Origin: Nymphaea colorata
Lineage: Eukaryota; Streptophyta; Magnoliopsida; Nymphaeales; Nymphaeaceae
Length of the DNA stretch: 64,000 nt
Assembly: GCF_008831285.2 (NCBI RefSeq)
Contig: NC_045142.1
Location: 2,857,001-2,921,000, forward strand
Reading direction: 5' to 3'
The translations under genes were made by a program, and so were the position numbers. The notes under the pieces were generated by a model, which saw only the letters and a list, made by a program, of their open reading frames with translations, did not search any database and had not been told where the DNA came from. Numbering within the stretch: the stretch's first letter is position 1; every line of letters begins with the position of its first letter. This document shows, piece after piece, positions 53,123 through 64,000 of this stretch.

Positions 53123-53284
53123 TAAGAGCGAAGCCATAAATTTTTCACAAATAGGGCCGAATTAAAGTTTCTAAATTTTGACACAAATATCATTTTTCAA
53201 ATTTTTTATATAAGACAAGTATTTTTTTAAAATTTACATGGTGGGGCCAGGGCCCATGTGGGTGCCCCCCTTGCTCCACTCCTA
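53123..53284 (+). mobile_element. 162-bp MITE with a perfect 9-bp target duplication (Mutator-like)
   Basis: GTTACAGGG occurs directly on both sides (53114-53122 and 53285-53293). The ends TAAGAGCGAAGCCA and, inverted, TAGGAGTGGAGCAA are imperfect inverted repeats. Inside are AGGGCCGAATTAAAG and an AT-rich core, then GGGGCCAGGGCCCATG. A 9-bp duplication fits Mutator-like elements, although the repeats share one further base, so 8-10 bp cannot be excluded. A diverged inverted copy lies near 38.9 kb. Confidence 0.75.
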
Positions 53285-54644
53285 GTTACAGGGTTCCATG
53301 AATCTGCCTCAATCTACCGACTCAACCTGCTTCGAGCTGCTTCCAAATGAAAGGTCCCCAACTTTTTCTTTGGATTGAAGCAAGTTAAGATGACTACCAC
53401 AACGTGGATGGCTTTTCTAACAGTCCAGAATGCAGGCACCTTTGCGGAGGTATCATCTATCTTGTGGTTCATGGATCACGTGGTCGTGGGTGCTATCTGG
53501 TCCACAACTATCATCATTGTGGTAGTTGAAACACCTTAGTTGGTGCAAGATATTTTCATACGCACCAAAAATATCAAGGCATGTCGACGACAAATTGCAA
53601 AAGATCTACCTGAAAGTCGGGGCCGTTTGACGCACTGAAAATATGGAATTGAAAAGAAGTTTTCATAAACTTATTTGAAGAATTAGTGATGTTGACTAAT
53701 ATATTAAGGTAGCGTTTGGACGATACCTTAAAAAACTTGGCTTGTAAAAACAAAATTAAGAACTTAGATTTGTAAACTTAATTTGAATGTTTGGATGACA
53801 TGTGAAAATTTTGGTTTAGAAGTAAAAATTAGTCTTACCTAAAAAAAACCTGGAGAAAAGGAGTGTTTTTTTTATCCTTGATGAAGGCAGAAAATTTTTT
53901 GGAAGGAGCACTGATTCACAGAGTTTTATACTAACAAAATAAATATTAAATCACTTTAATTTAAAAAATTGAGAAGTTAGTGCTGGCCACACCAACATAT
54001 ATGCATAATGCAACTTCGCCACTAAAAGCCAAGGTTTGATAAAATCTTTTTTAATATCTCGAAACATTTTCAAAACGGTGGTTTGAGGTAAAATCAGGTT
54101 TTGTTTTCCGAAACTTGGTCCCTAATCCAGTTGAAAGAAATTCTAGCAGCATGCCTCTTTTCCTTGTAAAGGTTGAAAGAGAAAAGGAAATTCATCTTAG
54201 AAAAACAATGTCAAGAAAGGTAAGTTAAGCAGGTTTCAACGTGACATTATTTTTTCTCAAGGCGGCCATTTAAGTATTTAACAGTCATTTCAGCAAAATC
54301 GAGCCGTAACAAGAAATAAAGTCTCAGGCTCTGTTTCATGCAAAATGTAGAGGTCGCAATTCGAAAACTTCATTGAAAGATCGGCCTTTGAACTCGAGGG
54401 TGGGCATTTGCGTAATTTCGTCGTCGGATAACGTCCCCGTCTCCGTGTCGCTCCGTCTCTCGGGTTTGAGTCCTTCTAAAGTAAACTGATGTGGTGACCG
54501 GCGAGATTGAACAATCCCCACAAACCAAAAGATCTTCTTCCTGTTGGACACGGTTCCGCCATTTCCATCCTTCTCTTCTTCTCTCTGAGTGGTGGCCGTG
54601 TTCTCAGCGAGAAGGAGAGGGAAGGAAGTAAGCGGGGAGGAGAG

Positions 54645-56343
54645 ATGGAGACGGAACTGAGGAGGCCCAACAGGAGCGACGCGCATCTGCCGAAGGAGGA
54701 GGAGATGAAGATAGAGGAGGAGACAAGGGCGTACTTCGATGGCCAAGCCCCCGTGCGCCACTCCAAGCCACAACGCAGCGACTACTCCTCCCAATACAAG
54801 GACGCCTTCGACTATTCCCACTCCGCCGGCGACGTCCCCCCCGAATTCGAGAAGTTCCACAACCTCGAGCACCGGGACACCCAGGTATAGAAGAGATCCT
54901 CTCTTTCTCTCTCTAGATCCCCTCTTTCTCTCTCTACTACAAGTTACGAATGTGGTAGTTGCGAATGGGTGATAGGATACGCATTTTCCCTCCGAATTGC
55001 TTATTTATCTTCTTATTCTTCTTCTTGGAAAAACTAAATTTTTCTTTTCCTGATTCCCCTTTTGTAGAAACTGACTTACAGCGGGAATGAGGCGCCAGAG
55101 GAGTATGTAGAGACGGAATACTACAAAGATCTCAACTGCATCGACAAGCAACACCACACGGTAATGCGACGAACCTCTTTTTCTTTTCCTTTTCCAGTCT
55201 ATGTTTGAGATATTGTGCTGCCAGTTTTATATAGATTGTTGAAGTCATTAAATTCCATAAACTCCATGAAAATCTTGGGCGTGTGACGTCCAAATTAGTT
55301 CATTATGCAGACATTCATACTTGCTTTCGGGGTATTATATATGTGCGGATCTTGACTAGAGTGTATTCATCCAGATCGATATTCAGTTTTATTCTGTAGA
55401 CTTTTTTTTTTTCTTAATTAAGATGTGAAAAACATGGGATGGCATTGATTTTGCCTGGAACCATGTTTTATGTCTGCCAGGAATAAGATCTCTTACTAGT
55501 GAAGAAGCTTCAGATCTATAATCTAACTGGTCCTTCCAAAAGGAATGGTTTATGCAATATCAGTGTCTGCTTCTAAACCATTTTCATCTCTTCAGCTCCT
55601 TAAATGCATCTCTGAGGTGATCTCACAAAGCGGTAAGGAAGACACATATTTCAGCATAATACTCTTTGGAAGAGTTTGTTGTGCTCACATCCACGATGTG
55701 AATCGAACCTGTACATGTGGCATCCTCACCTTCATTAATCGTGAGCCATGGCTTCTGCACCATTTTAAGAATTGAATCTTTTAGTACATCGAAGTTTCTT
55801 GGCATGTTACTATTCTCAACAACTCATATTAAACCCATGTGTATACCTGGATCTAACATCTGATGGCTAAATCTCATATTCCAAGACTGGCATCATAGTT
55901 TTGGACTTTACGTGTTTGTTCGTGTTTGTGCTCGTGCCTGCACGCTTTCTTGGTAAAAGTAAAACTACAAACTACTTAGTTAGAAAACGATTTCTTTCAG
56001 GTAATCTATTCTTGAAAGAACTCGAGCCCTCTAAACTTAGATGGGTGTTTCTGATTCATGTAATGTTTCAATTGTCAAACAGACAGGAACAGGGTTCATC
56101 AAGGTCGACAAGAATGGTGGGACCTTCAACTTAAAGCCAGACGTTTATGAATCGGATCATCATGATTCCTGCAAAGGGAATCCAGCAACCAATGAATGGA
56201 TTCCATCCATGGAGCCGGTAATGCCTTCTAGATCATCGTTTTTGTATTAAATGATGGGACTTTTTGAAAAGTATTCTCATAAGTTCCTTTGGTGTCTTCA
56301 GGTTTTCCCAGTATCTCACAAGCCCAAGAGAAGCGAGAACTGA
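54645..56343 (+). CDS. Small acidic hydrophilic plant protein, function unknown
   Basis: Four exons (54645-54884, 55068-55160, 56083-56217, 56302-56343) with GT-AG introns join in phase to 169 residues. The start METELRRPNR is the first ATG of the GC-rich first exon. The protein is strongly hydrophilic and acidic, with no signal peptide or membrane segment. Visible features are a lysine/glutamate-rich N-terminus, RHSKPQRSDYSSQY, an EEYVETEYYKDL segment, GTGFIKVDKNGGTFNLKP and a basic end KPKRSEN. It faintly recalls plant proteins annotated as MEE59 or Mal d 1-associated, but I cannot confirm this from memory. The splice sites and open phases make the gene real; the role is not inferable. It may be largely disordered. 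Confidence 0.82.
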
Positions 56344-58647
56344 ATAATCCTCAACGGTTCTGCTCTAAGCATGCTCTGTTTATTATGGTATCTCATCACT
56401 TAGTCTACAAGTGTTTCTTTAGTGCACTGTTTCGTATCTAAGTGGTACCAGAATATGTAATAAGAGACCGTGCTTGATGAACTTGACCATGGAAGGTCTT
56501 ACTTGAACAACTGCGATTACGTTATAGATTCTTGTACGCACTGAACCTCTTTTCTGGATTTCTTTTGGTCGAGTATGGACTGTCCAGCCATGCTGTCTGC
56601 ACATCTATAAGCCTTTTGTTAGTCGAAATTCTGACGCTTCACCTGCAAGTGGTAGCTTCACCAGATCCCTTGGCTCAGGTGGGATTCTCTTCTGCACTGC
56701 ATCACTATTACATCCAACTTCTAGAATTCTTATAATGGAGTTCTAACTATCGTTGTTTTAAGTGACAAAAACTATTGCTGCTTCTAACCAATAAGGCAGC
56801 GCTCTATATCTTCAGCATTTATAGGGAGTAAGAGTCTGCAACTTGTCCCCTTGGAACTCCACCATAAGATGGGAGTAAGAGTCTGCAACTTGTCCCCTTG
56901 GAACTCCACCATAAGATCTTTTAGGAAAGTAGGATTAACTGGCTAAGATAAGAGGTGCAAACAGTTGAGACATAAAGTCCCTAGTCGTCATTCATTAGCT
57001 GATCAGATCTCAAGCCAAGTTTCATCATTCAAGGCTGCAAACTGGCCTCTCTCTCTCTCTTTTGAAAGGGAAAGTACACTTAATCCTCCTGAGATTTGCA
57101 GTAGTGAAGCCTTCTGGAGGAATTGACATCAGGTCGCCATATGTTGGCGTCTCCCTGAACTAATTTCCATTGTTAGGGTACCTCAAGAATAGCTCTATGA
57201 TCAGGCGACCTTTTAAAATGAAGTGGGTCGCCACCTGATCCTCGCTTCCCTGTGAGGGCACCTGATGGTCAAGGTTTGTTTATGTATGATGGTCCAAGAA
57301 ATCAAACAATGGTACCAACTATCCCAAATCACAAACCCTTTAGGGCCTCAGGCAGTCTATAGTACTTAGATATAAAAATGGTTCAAGGCACTTTTGAGGC
57401 TGTTTATCATGAAAATAGAAGGAACACACCTTGATGGGCCTTGCAAAAGCTTGGGACAACCTTTACTTCTTAAACAGCTTCAACGCTTGAAAAAATCATA
57501 GAAAAAAGAGTAATGGGTAGTTTTTCCTGCTTGACGCGTGTGCATACATGCAATTGCGAGAGATAGGCTTGAACTTTGCAAATTCATATTTTGTATTTAT
57601 TTTGTCTATTTAGGTATTTTTTGTTTTCTAGTTTCTCATGAATATAAATAACGAATACATGTGTTTGTTTGCTTAAAATTTTATTCTTACTCCATAAATA
57701 TACTCGCATAGACATGCATAGACATGCCCTCACTTTCAAGTTTTTTTTTTTTTCAAAAAATGCCTTGAGCTGGAGCCTACGGTCCAGCCCTGGCCCCAGC
57801 CCCAGCCCCAGCCCCAAACTCATGTGACATAGCATCTCAAGCTCATTGAGCTTGGTCCCCATGTCCAGCACAGTGTTGGGGCCATGATGAGATCCAATAA
57901 GACCATTGCCTGTAACTTGGCTCAGCTCGCTGGACCCAACCGGATCCATTTCTAGATCAGGGTGGCTACACAAGCCTCAACTCTAGCCAGCGTTCAACCA
58001 TCTTAATTTTTGCTTCAAGATAAACTCTGCCATTGTTCCTCGCACTTGGATAAGGAGTTGACACTTGAAACCTTCAAGCTTCAGAGCTAGGTAGATTTCC
58101 TTAATAAATTACAGCAGTAAAGATGTCAAATAGTATGAAATCCCAGAAAAGTTATATACAAGGAAATTGATGATGGCTTGGAAAATTTGAAAGTGCCACA
58201 TTTTCCGTGTTTTTTGAATCTTTCATAAAGAAAATCAATAGATTTTTCACAATCTTGGCAGTCTTTGCAGCTGTTCTTTGCAGTTAACCAGGAAGAAATA
58301 ATATGCCATCCAAGCACGCCCCAAGACCGAAACCAACTCAACATCCGAACATGGACGTTTCCTTTAGATCCAGGATACACCCACCCAAACCAAAGAAGAG
58401 AAATTCCGGGAACATGATATTTCCAAGGAAAACCTGAAATTCGTGTATATTACTTCTTCCAAGGATCAAATGTGCAAAGATGAAACATGCCCCAAAATCG
58501 CAATATCCAGGACCAAGTAGGTCCATACCCGGAAGAGGAAGAAAGCCGCAGGCGAGGCGATGACACCACCGTCATTCCCAGAAGGATGCCGCGAATCAAG
58601 ATCTTCTGCAAATGCAGTTGCTGCTCTCGGTCAGTAGCTTCGATCGA
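56344..58647. other. Convergent spacer; no gene recognised
   Basis: Apart from 3' UTRs and the 47-bp duplication listed separately, a short CCCCAG-type minisatellite occurs near 57.79-57.82 kb. A 129-codon frame on the minus strand (57584-57973) takes part of its length from this repeat and shows no family motif. Confidence 0.5.
56824..56917. repeat. Perfect 47-bp direct tandem duplication
   Basis: Two identical abutting 47-bp copies begin GGGAGTAAGAGTCTGC and end CACCATAAGAT. Their identity indicates a recent slippage event or a local assembly artefact. Confidence 0.95.
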
Positions 58648-59337
58648 TTACTGCTTGTTCTTGTTCTTGGCGGAGTAGACCATCCCTCTGATGCCGTCTG
58701 GGTCGGCGCAGAACCCCAGCGGGCGGTAGAACCCGAGCACCTGGGGCTCTGCGTAGAGCGCGATGTTGACGATGCCCATTTCCAGGAGGTCTCCCACCAC
58801 CCGCTCCATGATCGCCTTCCCGAGCCCGAGGCCCTGGAAGCTTGGATCGACAACGACGTCCCAGATGATGGCGTTGAACACGCCGTCCCCCGTCGCCCTT
58901 GCGAACGCGACCGGCTTGCTGGACCGCGTGTCTTCAATCCAGAGCACCGTGGGCGTGTGCTCCAGCGCCTTCGCGATCTTGTCCGGCCGCCGGCGGGGGA
59001 ACCCGACCCGCGCGAAGACGGAATTGAGCTCGTCCAGGTCGAGCCCCGCCGGGGAGCGGTGGACGACGAAGCCACGGGACGCGAGGTCCGGGTCGGAGAT
59101 CGTGAGATTCTGGACGAGAGGCGCAGGTCGAGCGGCCGATAGCGGCGGCTCCGCTTGGCACCGGACAGTGAGGCGGTGGCCGAGGCGGAATTTTGGGCGG
59201 ATGAGCGCGGCAGCGGGGATCGCCGCGCCGTGGGCGAGCATGGTCGCGTGGAGCGTTCTTTCCCGTCGACGGAGAAATCCTGGTATTTTTTCGTGATCTG
59301 TTGCCCTCTGCAGTTTGGCAGTTCGTATCGTCGCCAT
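58648..59337 (-). CDS. Plastid-type GNAT N-acetyltransferase
   Basis: GCN5-related acetyltransferase using acetyl-CoA; relatives (Arabidopsis GNAT1-3) are plastid enzymes that acetylate lysines and protein N-termini. A single exon encodes 229 residues. The N-terminal 60 or so residues are basic and alanine/arginine-rich, as in a transit peptide. The fold starts near residue 90 (RGFVVHRSPAGLD), with AFARATGDGVFNAIIWDV, then motif A VVVDPSFQGLGLGKAIMERV with the acetyl-CoA loop QGLGLG at 168-173, and motif B NIALYAEPQVLGFYRPLGF. Two starts are possible: the first ATG, or Met33 (MLAHGAA, 59239-59241), which would give a more typical transit peptide. The coding region is much more GC-rich than its flanks. 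Confidence 0.93.
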   Translation of the reverse strand: MATIRTAKLQRATDHEKIPGFLRRRERTLHATMLAHGAAIPAAALIRPKFRLGHRLTVRCQAEPPLSAARPAPLVQNLTISDPDLASRGFVVHRSPAGLDLDELNSVFARVGFPRRRPDKIAKALEHTPTVLWIEDTRSSKPVAFARATGDGVFNAIIWDVVVDPSFQGLGLGKAIMERVVGDLLEMGIVNIALYAEPQVLGFYRPLGFCADPDGIRGMVYSAKNKNKQ

Positions 59338-61396
59338 TATCCAAAACTACGAACTCCAGTGGTCGAGCAGTCCGATTCTGGGGCCCACTGACTCAATGAG
59401 CCGAGGACGACCTTGGCGACTCGGTTTTCACATGAAACCCGGTTCGCTAACCCTGCCTGGCTGATAAAAGGTAGAAAATCCACTCCAATTCATACTTGGA
59501 TCTGAACTCGAGATCAAGTCTCCCATCTGAACCTTTAAAGAATCTATACATGGGTGAGATGCCAAAGCCCCTTCCACCCTTTACCCTGCCTCGAAATCTA
59601 AAACTATTTTGGAACCTATGCAAAGAGCAAGACATCTGCTAATTTGAATGTCATGCATTCAGAACACTTGCAATTTAAATGTTATGCATCCACTATTTGC
59701 AGTACAGAAAAATAGATCTTACGAGAATGAATTGATGACGGAACTTTCATAGGACTAAAAAAACCAAACATGGAAAAAAAAAATCTATACATGGAAATGC
59801 CAGGTCTTAAGTTTGGTCAACTTCAAGGGGATTACTGAAGTTAAAGCTGATCTCTATGTGGTTTTGAATATGATCGAATTATGTTAGATTTAGGTCCAAG
59901 TAGATCAAACTTCACTGTACTTTCTAAGTTGGATCCGTTTACAATATACCACAATTCAATGGATCAACACAAAGGGTGGAGGATAGACAATGAGTCGATT
60001 ACCTTCAACAAAGTGTTTGAGTCCATTGAATAGCAGGTTGGACCAGTGACTGGCAAATGTTACAAAGAAAAGTTAAGAATTGATTATTCTTCCAGCAGCG
60101 GCGGTGGACATGGTGGAGATGTCACCTTCCAAAATTAGGAGCCTATAATATCCAGGAACTATCATAATCCAGATCCACCATGTGAGTCGCAAGAGAATTA
60201 TACATAAAACCTGCTAATATTAGGTGCGTTCTGCATATCCTTGTTTTCTGGGTAGCCTGAATTAACGAGAATCTGTTACTTGAATACTACATGTGCAGCA
60301 ATGGCATATGCAAGGAGCATTCAAATAAAAATATGCTCCTATATTGAGTCTATCATGATATCCGAAGCATTGCCAACTTGAATGTTGGAACTAAGAACAA
60401 AATACAAGTATTAAATGCACTAAATGTCTATAAAAGCACATAATGAATCAGCTAGGAGAAGTGGACGACATAGTGGGACCGAAGATCATGATCATGTGGA
60501 AATAATTTGGAATCCAAGTAACTCAAGATGGTACTAAGCTGCATCTAGGAATTCTACAAGAGATATCGTGTGATTAAGAATTAGTACAGAGAGAACGAGA
60601 ACAGGTGCACCTTCTCATTGAAATATCAAACCATGTTGCTGAAAGATTAAGCAAATTCAGAGCTATTTACTTGTTTCCAGTGCTAACAAAGACAGAACAA
60701 ATACTATCCATAGATACCAAAGGAAAAAAGAACAATATCCAAGCAGTACGTGGGTAACAAGAAATCACAGTGAGAGGTAATTTCTTCGAGGACAGGTTGA
60801 TTACGAAAAGAAAAGACTTAAAGACATGTGATAGGATTGTGTAGAAGAAAAGACTTGAGTAGAAAATATACCAGTCTTTTGCACCACTCTCTTTTGCTTG
60901 GTAGTCTATCTCGCCCTCTCTCTCTAGCACGTTTGTGTGAACAATCCTCTATGAGGAGGTGTGTGCACGGAAAGCATGACATGAAAAACACACACGTGGC
61001 CACGCAAATGTCTAAATCTTAAAGTGGCAATACATAAAAGCTTAATATGATTTTGAAACGTTCGGAATTTTGGACACACAAATATGGCCACTAACGTTCT
61101 AAACTGACAGTACACTATTCCACTCCAACTGATGTGTCAGTTTCTATTGAAAATCGCCACATAACTTTATTGCTTGCAGTAAAGTTATTATTCTGAGTAC
61201 GAAGAATACGATCTCCACCATTACACAGAAGTTGATGGAGACAGCTTGGCTTGAAAAGCAAAAGCAACCAAGCAGATACAACAACGTTCATCCTACCTAG
61301 AATTGACATTTGACACCAACCAAAGGCATTTTCATGACAGTACCAGGCATACCATTATTCCTGTCATCAGCACAAGATTCAATAAGGAGAGGATCG
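59338..61396. other. Spacer between GNAT promoter and 6PGDH 3' end; no gene recognised
   Basis: The left end must hold the GNAT promoter and the right end the 6PGDH 3' UTR. The rest is AT-rich with only short, motif-free frames. No repeat of note is seen. Confidence 0.5.
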
Positions 61397-62863
61397 TCAC
61401 ATCTTTGATTTCTTCGCCAGTTTGAACCATTCGGTATGGAAAGCACCGGAAGCATCAATCCTCTCATATGTATGAGCTCCAAAATAGTCACGTTGCGACT
61501 GAACCAGATTTGCTGGAAGCCTTCCCCTTCTGTAGGTATCAAAATAGGCCAAACTTGCACACATACCAGGAGTGGTGATGCCAGAATTTATGGCAAGAGA
61601 TACGACCCTACGCCACGCAGCCTGTCTGTCTAGTATCTCTTTTGAAAATTCAGGATCAATAAGAAGGTTAGCTAGATAAGGGTTTCTGTCATATGCCTTC
61701 TTGATCCTGTCCAAGAAGACAGCACGAATTATGCAGCCCCCTTTCCAAATTCTTGCTAGCTCACCTAACTTTAGATCCCATCCTTTCTCAATGCTCTTTG
61801 CACGGATCAAATTCATTCCCTGGGCATAACTACATATTTTGGAAGCATAGAGAGCCTGCCTCACATCATCAATCAGTTTCCTTTTGTCAACAAATTGATT
61901 GCTCAGAATACCACTAAGACCACCATGCTTGAATACGTTTGCTGCATTCACCCTTTCTTCTTTCAATCCACTCAGGAACCTGGAATCTAAAGAAGCTGCT
62001 ATAGTTGGTGCTGCTACAGATAGTTCAGCTGCCTGCTGAACTGTCCATTTCCCAGTTCCTTTCATCCCAGTCTTATCCAAAACCTTGTCTACCAAATATC
62101 CATCTCCCTTGTCATCCTTAATGCTGAAAATGTCAGCAGTGATTTCAATCAAGAAGCTCAAAAGCTCTCCCTGGTTCCACTCAGCAAATACATCATGTAA
62201 TTCAGAATTTGAAAGTTTGCCAATAGATTTCAACACATCATATGCCTCAGCAATCAACTGCATATCACCATATTCGATACCATTGTGAACCATCTTAACA
62301 AAGTTACCTGAACCACCCTTGCCAATGTAAGTGACGCACGGTCCACTATCCGGAACCTGGGCAGCAACCTTAAGGAGGATATCCTCAATGTTCTTGTAAG
62401 CTTCAAAGGATCCTCCAGGCATAAGCGAAGGACCATGCCTAGCACCCTCTTCACCACCTGAAACACCCATGCCAAGATAGAGAAGACTCAATTCGGACAT
62501 GGCTTTCTCCCTTCTTTCTGTGTTCTCATACCATTCGTTACCGCCATCAATAACGCAATCACCCTTCTCCATGTGAACAGAGAGGGTTTGGATTGTTTGG
62601 TCCACAGGGGCACCTGCTTTGACAAGCACGATGATGACTCTTGGTTTTTGGATGGAGAGGACAAACGATCTGGGATCATGGAAGCCTCTCACAGGGAGGT
62701 TTCCTTCTTGTCTGGCTCTCTCCACCGTCTCGTCAACCTTGGAAGTGGTTCTGTTGTATACAGAAATGGGGAATCCTTTCTCGGCTATGTTTAGTGCTAG
62801 ATTTTGGCCCATGACTGCAAGACCAGCGAGCCCAATCCTGGAAAGAGTATCGGCAGAACCCAT
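61397..62863 (-). CDS. PGD: 6-phosphogluconate dehydrogenase, decarboxylating
   Basis: Oxidises 6-phosphogluconate to ribulose 5-phosphate and CO2, making NADPH, in the oxidative pentose phosphate pathway. A single exon encodes 488 residues, the family length, intronless as in other plants. The Rossmann motif is GLAGLAVMGQ (11-20), followed by NRT (37-39) that reads the NADP phosphate. The substrate loop is GVSGGEEGARHGPSLMPGG (133-151). Catalytic Lys190 and Glu197 lie in GNFVKMVHNGIEYGDMQ. There is no plastid transit peptide; the protein begins directly with MGSADTLSRI. It ends in SKM, a non-canonical plant PTS1, so cytosol plus peroxisome is likely, comparable to Arabidopsis PGD2, which ends in SKI as I recall. 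A 5' UTR intron is probable. Confidence 0.97.
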   Translation of the reverse strand: MGSADTLSRIGLAGLAVMGQNLALNIAEKGFPISVYNRTTSKVDETVERARQEGNLPVRGFHDPRSFVLSIQKPRVIIVLVKAGAPVDQTIQTLSVHMEKGDCVIDGGNEWYENTERREKAMSELSLLYLGMGVSGGEEGARHGPSLMPGGSFEAYKNIEDILLKVAAQVPDSGPCVTYIGKGGSGNFVKMVHNGIEYGDMQLIAEAYDVLKSIGKLSNSELHDVFAEWNQGELLSFLIEITADIFSIKDDKGDGYLVDKVLDKTGMKGTGKWTVQQAAELSVAAPTIAASLDSRFLSGLKEERVNAANVFKHGGLSGILSNQFVDKRKLIDDVRQALYASKICSYAQGMNLIRAKSIEKGWDLKLGELARIWKGGCIIRAVFLDRIKKAYDRNPYLANLLIDPEFSKEILDRQAAWRRVVSLAINSGITTPGMCASLAYFDTYRRGRLPANLVQSQRDYFGAHTYERIDASGAFHTEWFKLAKKSKM

Positions 62864-64000
62864 TTTCAGGTGAAGCTTCAGTTTTCGCTCAGCTATTAGT
62901 GAAAGCCTTGTGGCTCACGGAAGCTATAAACCCAGAGAAGAAGAAGACTTGTTCGCCTAATAAGAGGAAAACACCTGTGGACTAAAAAGGAAAAAATGGT
63001 TAGCTGTATTGCTTCGTATAAAAATTCCTGCATTATGACTTCAGAAGAAAGTAAATTAAACAATTGATTTCCATGGGGGAAATGAAGCTAGCTTAGACTA
63101 ATATCTAATGAACCTTTTGCACCATAAACGCAATTAATCATGACAAAGATAAAAAGGGCGGAGAAGGAACAGAGCAGAAACGATGAGACCTTGAGAGAGA
63201 TAGACATGTGGCATTGAACTAAAATTTCTCATCATTTTGAAGTTCCTGAAGAATAATAGTAGACAATAAGTTTTTTCGTGGACAAACCCTGAGAAAATCG
63301 TTTGAACAAACTTGTGTCTCTGCAATGAAAAGATAAAATAGAACCAGAGGAACATCCAAATCTGTCCCCCACGCAGATAAACAATTTTACAAATGAATGA
63401 TTAGGCTCTCTTTCTCCTTCTCTCACTCTCTCTGTACACATACAGCACACATGCAGATCTTTACATAGGATGCGAAAATGAAACTACCCACCACGCAGAA
63501 GATCAGAAACAATGTAAATCTCAAAAGGCAATGACCAAATAAAAAAAAGGTAAAAAAAAAATCGACCAGATTGAATCAAAAGAAGCAGGGAAATTCCAAA
63601 CCTGACAATCTGAAGAATCGCAAATCTCGTCGACCTAATCTGATCAAGCACATAACCAACAAATGACATGAGAAGGTAACAGGGGAACCCCACCAACGGC
63701 CGAAAAAATTAAAAAGGCCGTCATATCTACAAATATAATCAATCAGCGAGGCGCTGATACGCACGCAATCTGCGAGTTGTGAGGCAACTGCTCACCTGAC
63801 AGGTGAATGGTAGCTCGGATTTTCACCGGAAGAGACAGCGCCACCGGAGAGAGCCCACCAAACTCACATATATAGAATGCAGAGAGAGAGAGATTGTGTG
63901 TGTGTATGTTCCCACGTGCCAATGGCGTGAGCAAGCAGCAGAGCCGCAGATAGTACACAGACACAGTCACACAAATGTCAGGTTCGTCGCTTCACCTGCC
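62864..64000 (-). other. 6PGDH 5' region with probable 5' UTR intron
   Basis: Upstream of the ATG, a good acceptor on the minus strand (CCACAG before GTGTTTTCC, exon edge 62974) and a strong donor (TGTCAG then GTGAGCAG, exon edge 63796) would remove an 821-bp leader intron. Leader introns are common in plant 6PGDH genes. Sequence beyond 63.8 kb would then hold the first non-coding exon and promoter. No other gene is seen up to the window edge. Confidence 0.45.

Larger units (their letters stand above)
49369..54644. other. Repeat-rich spacer downstream of CAC3
   Basis: No gene is recognised. The spacer carries microsatellites, two short tandem duplications and two MITEs, listed separately. 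Between about 51.84 and 52.34 kb there are many GAGCTCGAGC/GCTCAAGCT-type words in both orientations (for example AACGAGTTAAACGAATCGAG and GGCCGAGCTCAAGCTCAAC), the texture of another palindromic transposon family, but I could not define its ends. The last few hundred bases should contain the promoter of the gene at 54.6 kb. Confidence 0.5.

Noticed and set aside
57584-57973. 129-codon minus-strand frame with Gly-Leu repeats
   Set aside because: The repeats come from a CCCCAG minisatellite; no domain is present.

Overview
The window is nuclear DNA of a flowering plant. The genes have typical plant introns (GT-AG, AT-rich, up to 3.7 kb), several products are plant-specific (a DYW-class PPR protein, the nuclear alpha subunit of plastid acetyl-CoA carboxylase with its long C-terminal extension, a plant uncoupling protein), and the spacers are AT-rich with small DNA transposons. 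Several first exons and the intronless GH17 and GNAT genes are GC-rich. I cannot place the species; an early-diverging angiosperm, magnoliid or monocot is only a guess. I see no retroelement coding region, rRNA, tRNA or CRISPR array.

Layout. 1-5.5 kb: no recognised gene, with a tandem array of about five 212-bp units. 5.5-6.25 kb (-): ribosomal protein eL33 (RPL35a), 4 exons. 8.5-17.3 kb (-): mitochondrial uncoupling protein, 9 exons, with a decayed hAT transposon and a 226-bp tandem duplication in its introns. 21.0-22.2 kb (+): PCNA, 4 exons, with paired E2F-type sites upstream. 22.75-25.8 kb (-): intronless PPR-DYW protein. 26.4-27.5 kb (+): GH17 glucanase-like protein whose acid/base glutamate appears to be missing. 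28.6-31.7 kb (-): ataxin-3/Josephin deubiquitinase with a triplicated UIM unit. 33.2-37.4 kb (-): OTU deubiquitinase, 8 exons, one GC-AG intron. 39.9-48.3 kb (+): CAC3/accA, 10 exons. 54.6-56.3 kb (+): small acidic plant protein, 4 exons. 58.6-59.3 kb (-): plastid-type GNAT acetyltransferase. 61.4-62.9 kb (-): intronless 6-phosphogluconate dehydrogenase ending in SKM. The spliced models were built by hand; in each multi-exon gene the phases join and the lengths sum to an intact reading frame.

The genes do not form a pathway. Their order is informative, though. From memory of Arabidopsis locus numbers, three pairs are also close neighbours there: UCP1/ATX3-like (At3g54110/At3g54130), PPR/GH17 (At2g39620/At2g39640) and OTU3/CAC3 (At2g38025/At2g38040). 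The window therefore looks like an old linkage block that was split between duplicated segments in Arabidopsis.

I found no convincing new multi-gene system. The best leads are the triplicated UIM unit in the ataxin-3 homologue, a periodicity of about 48 residues in the CAC3 C-terminal extension, the probable pseudoenzyme state of the GH17 protein, and two MITE families with recognisable target-site duplications.
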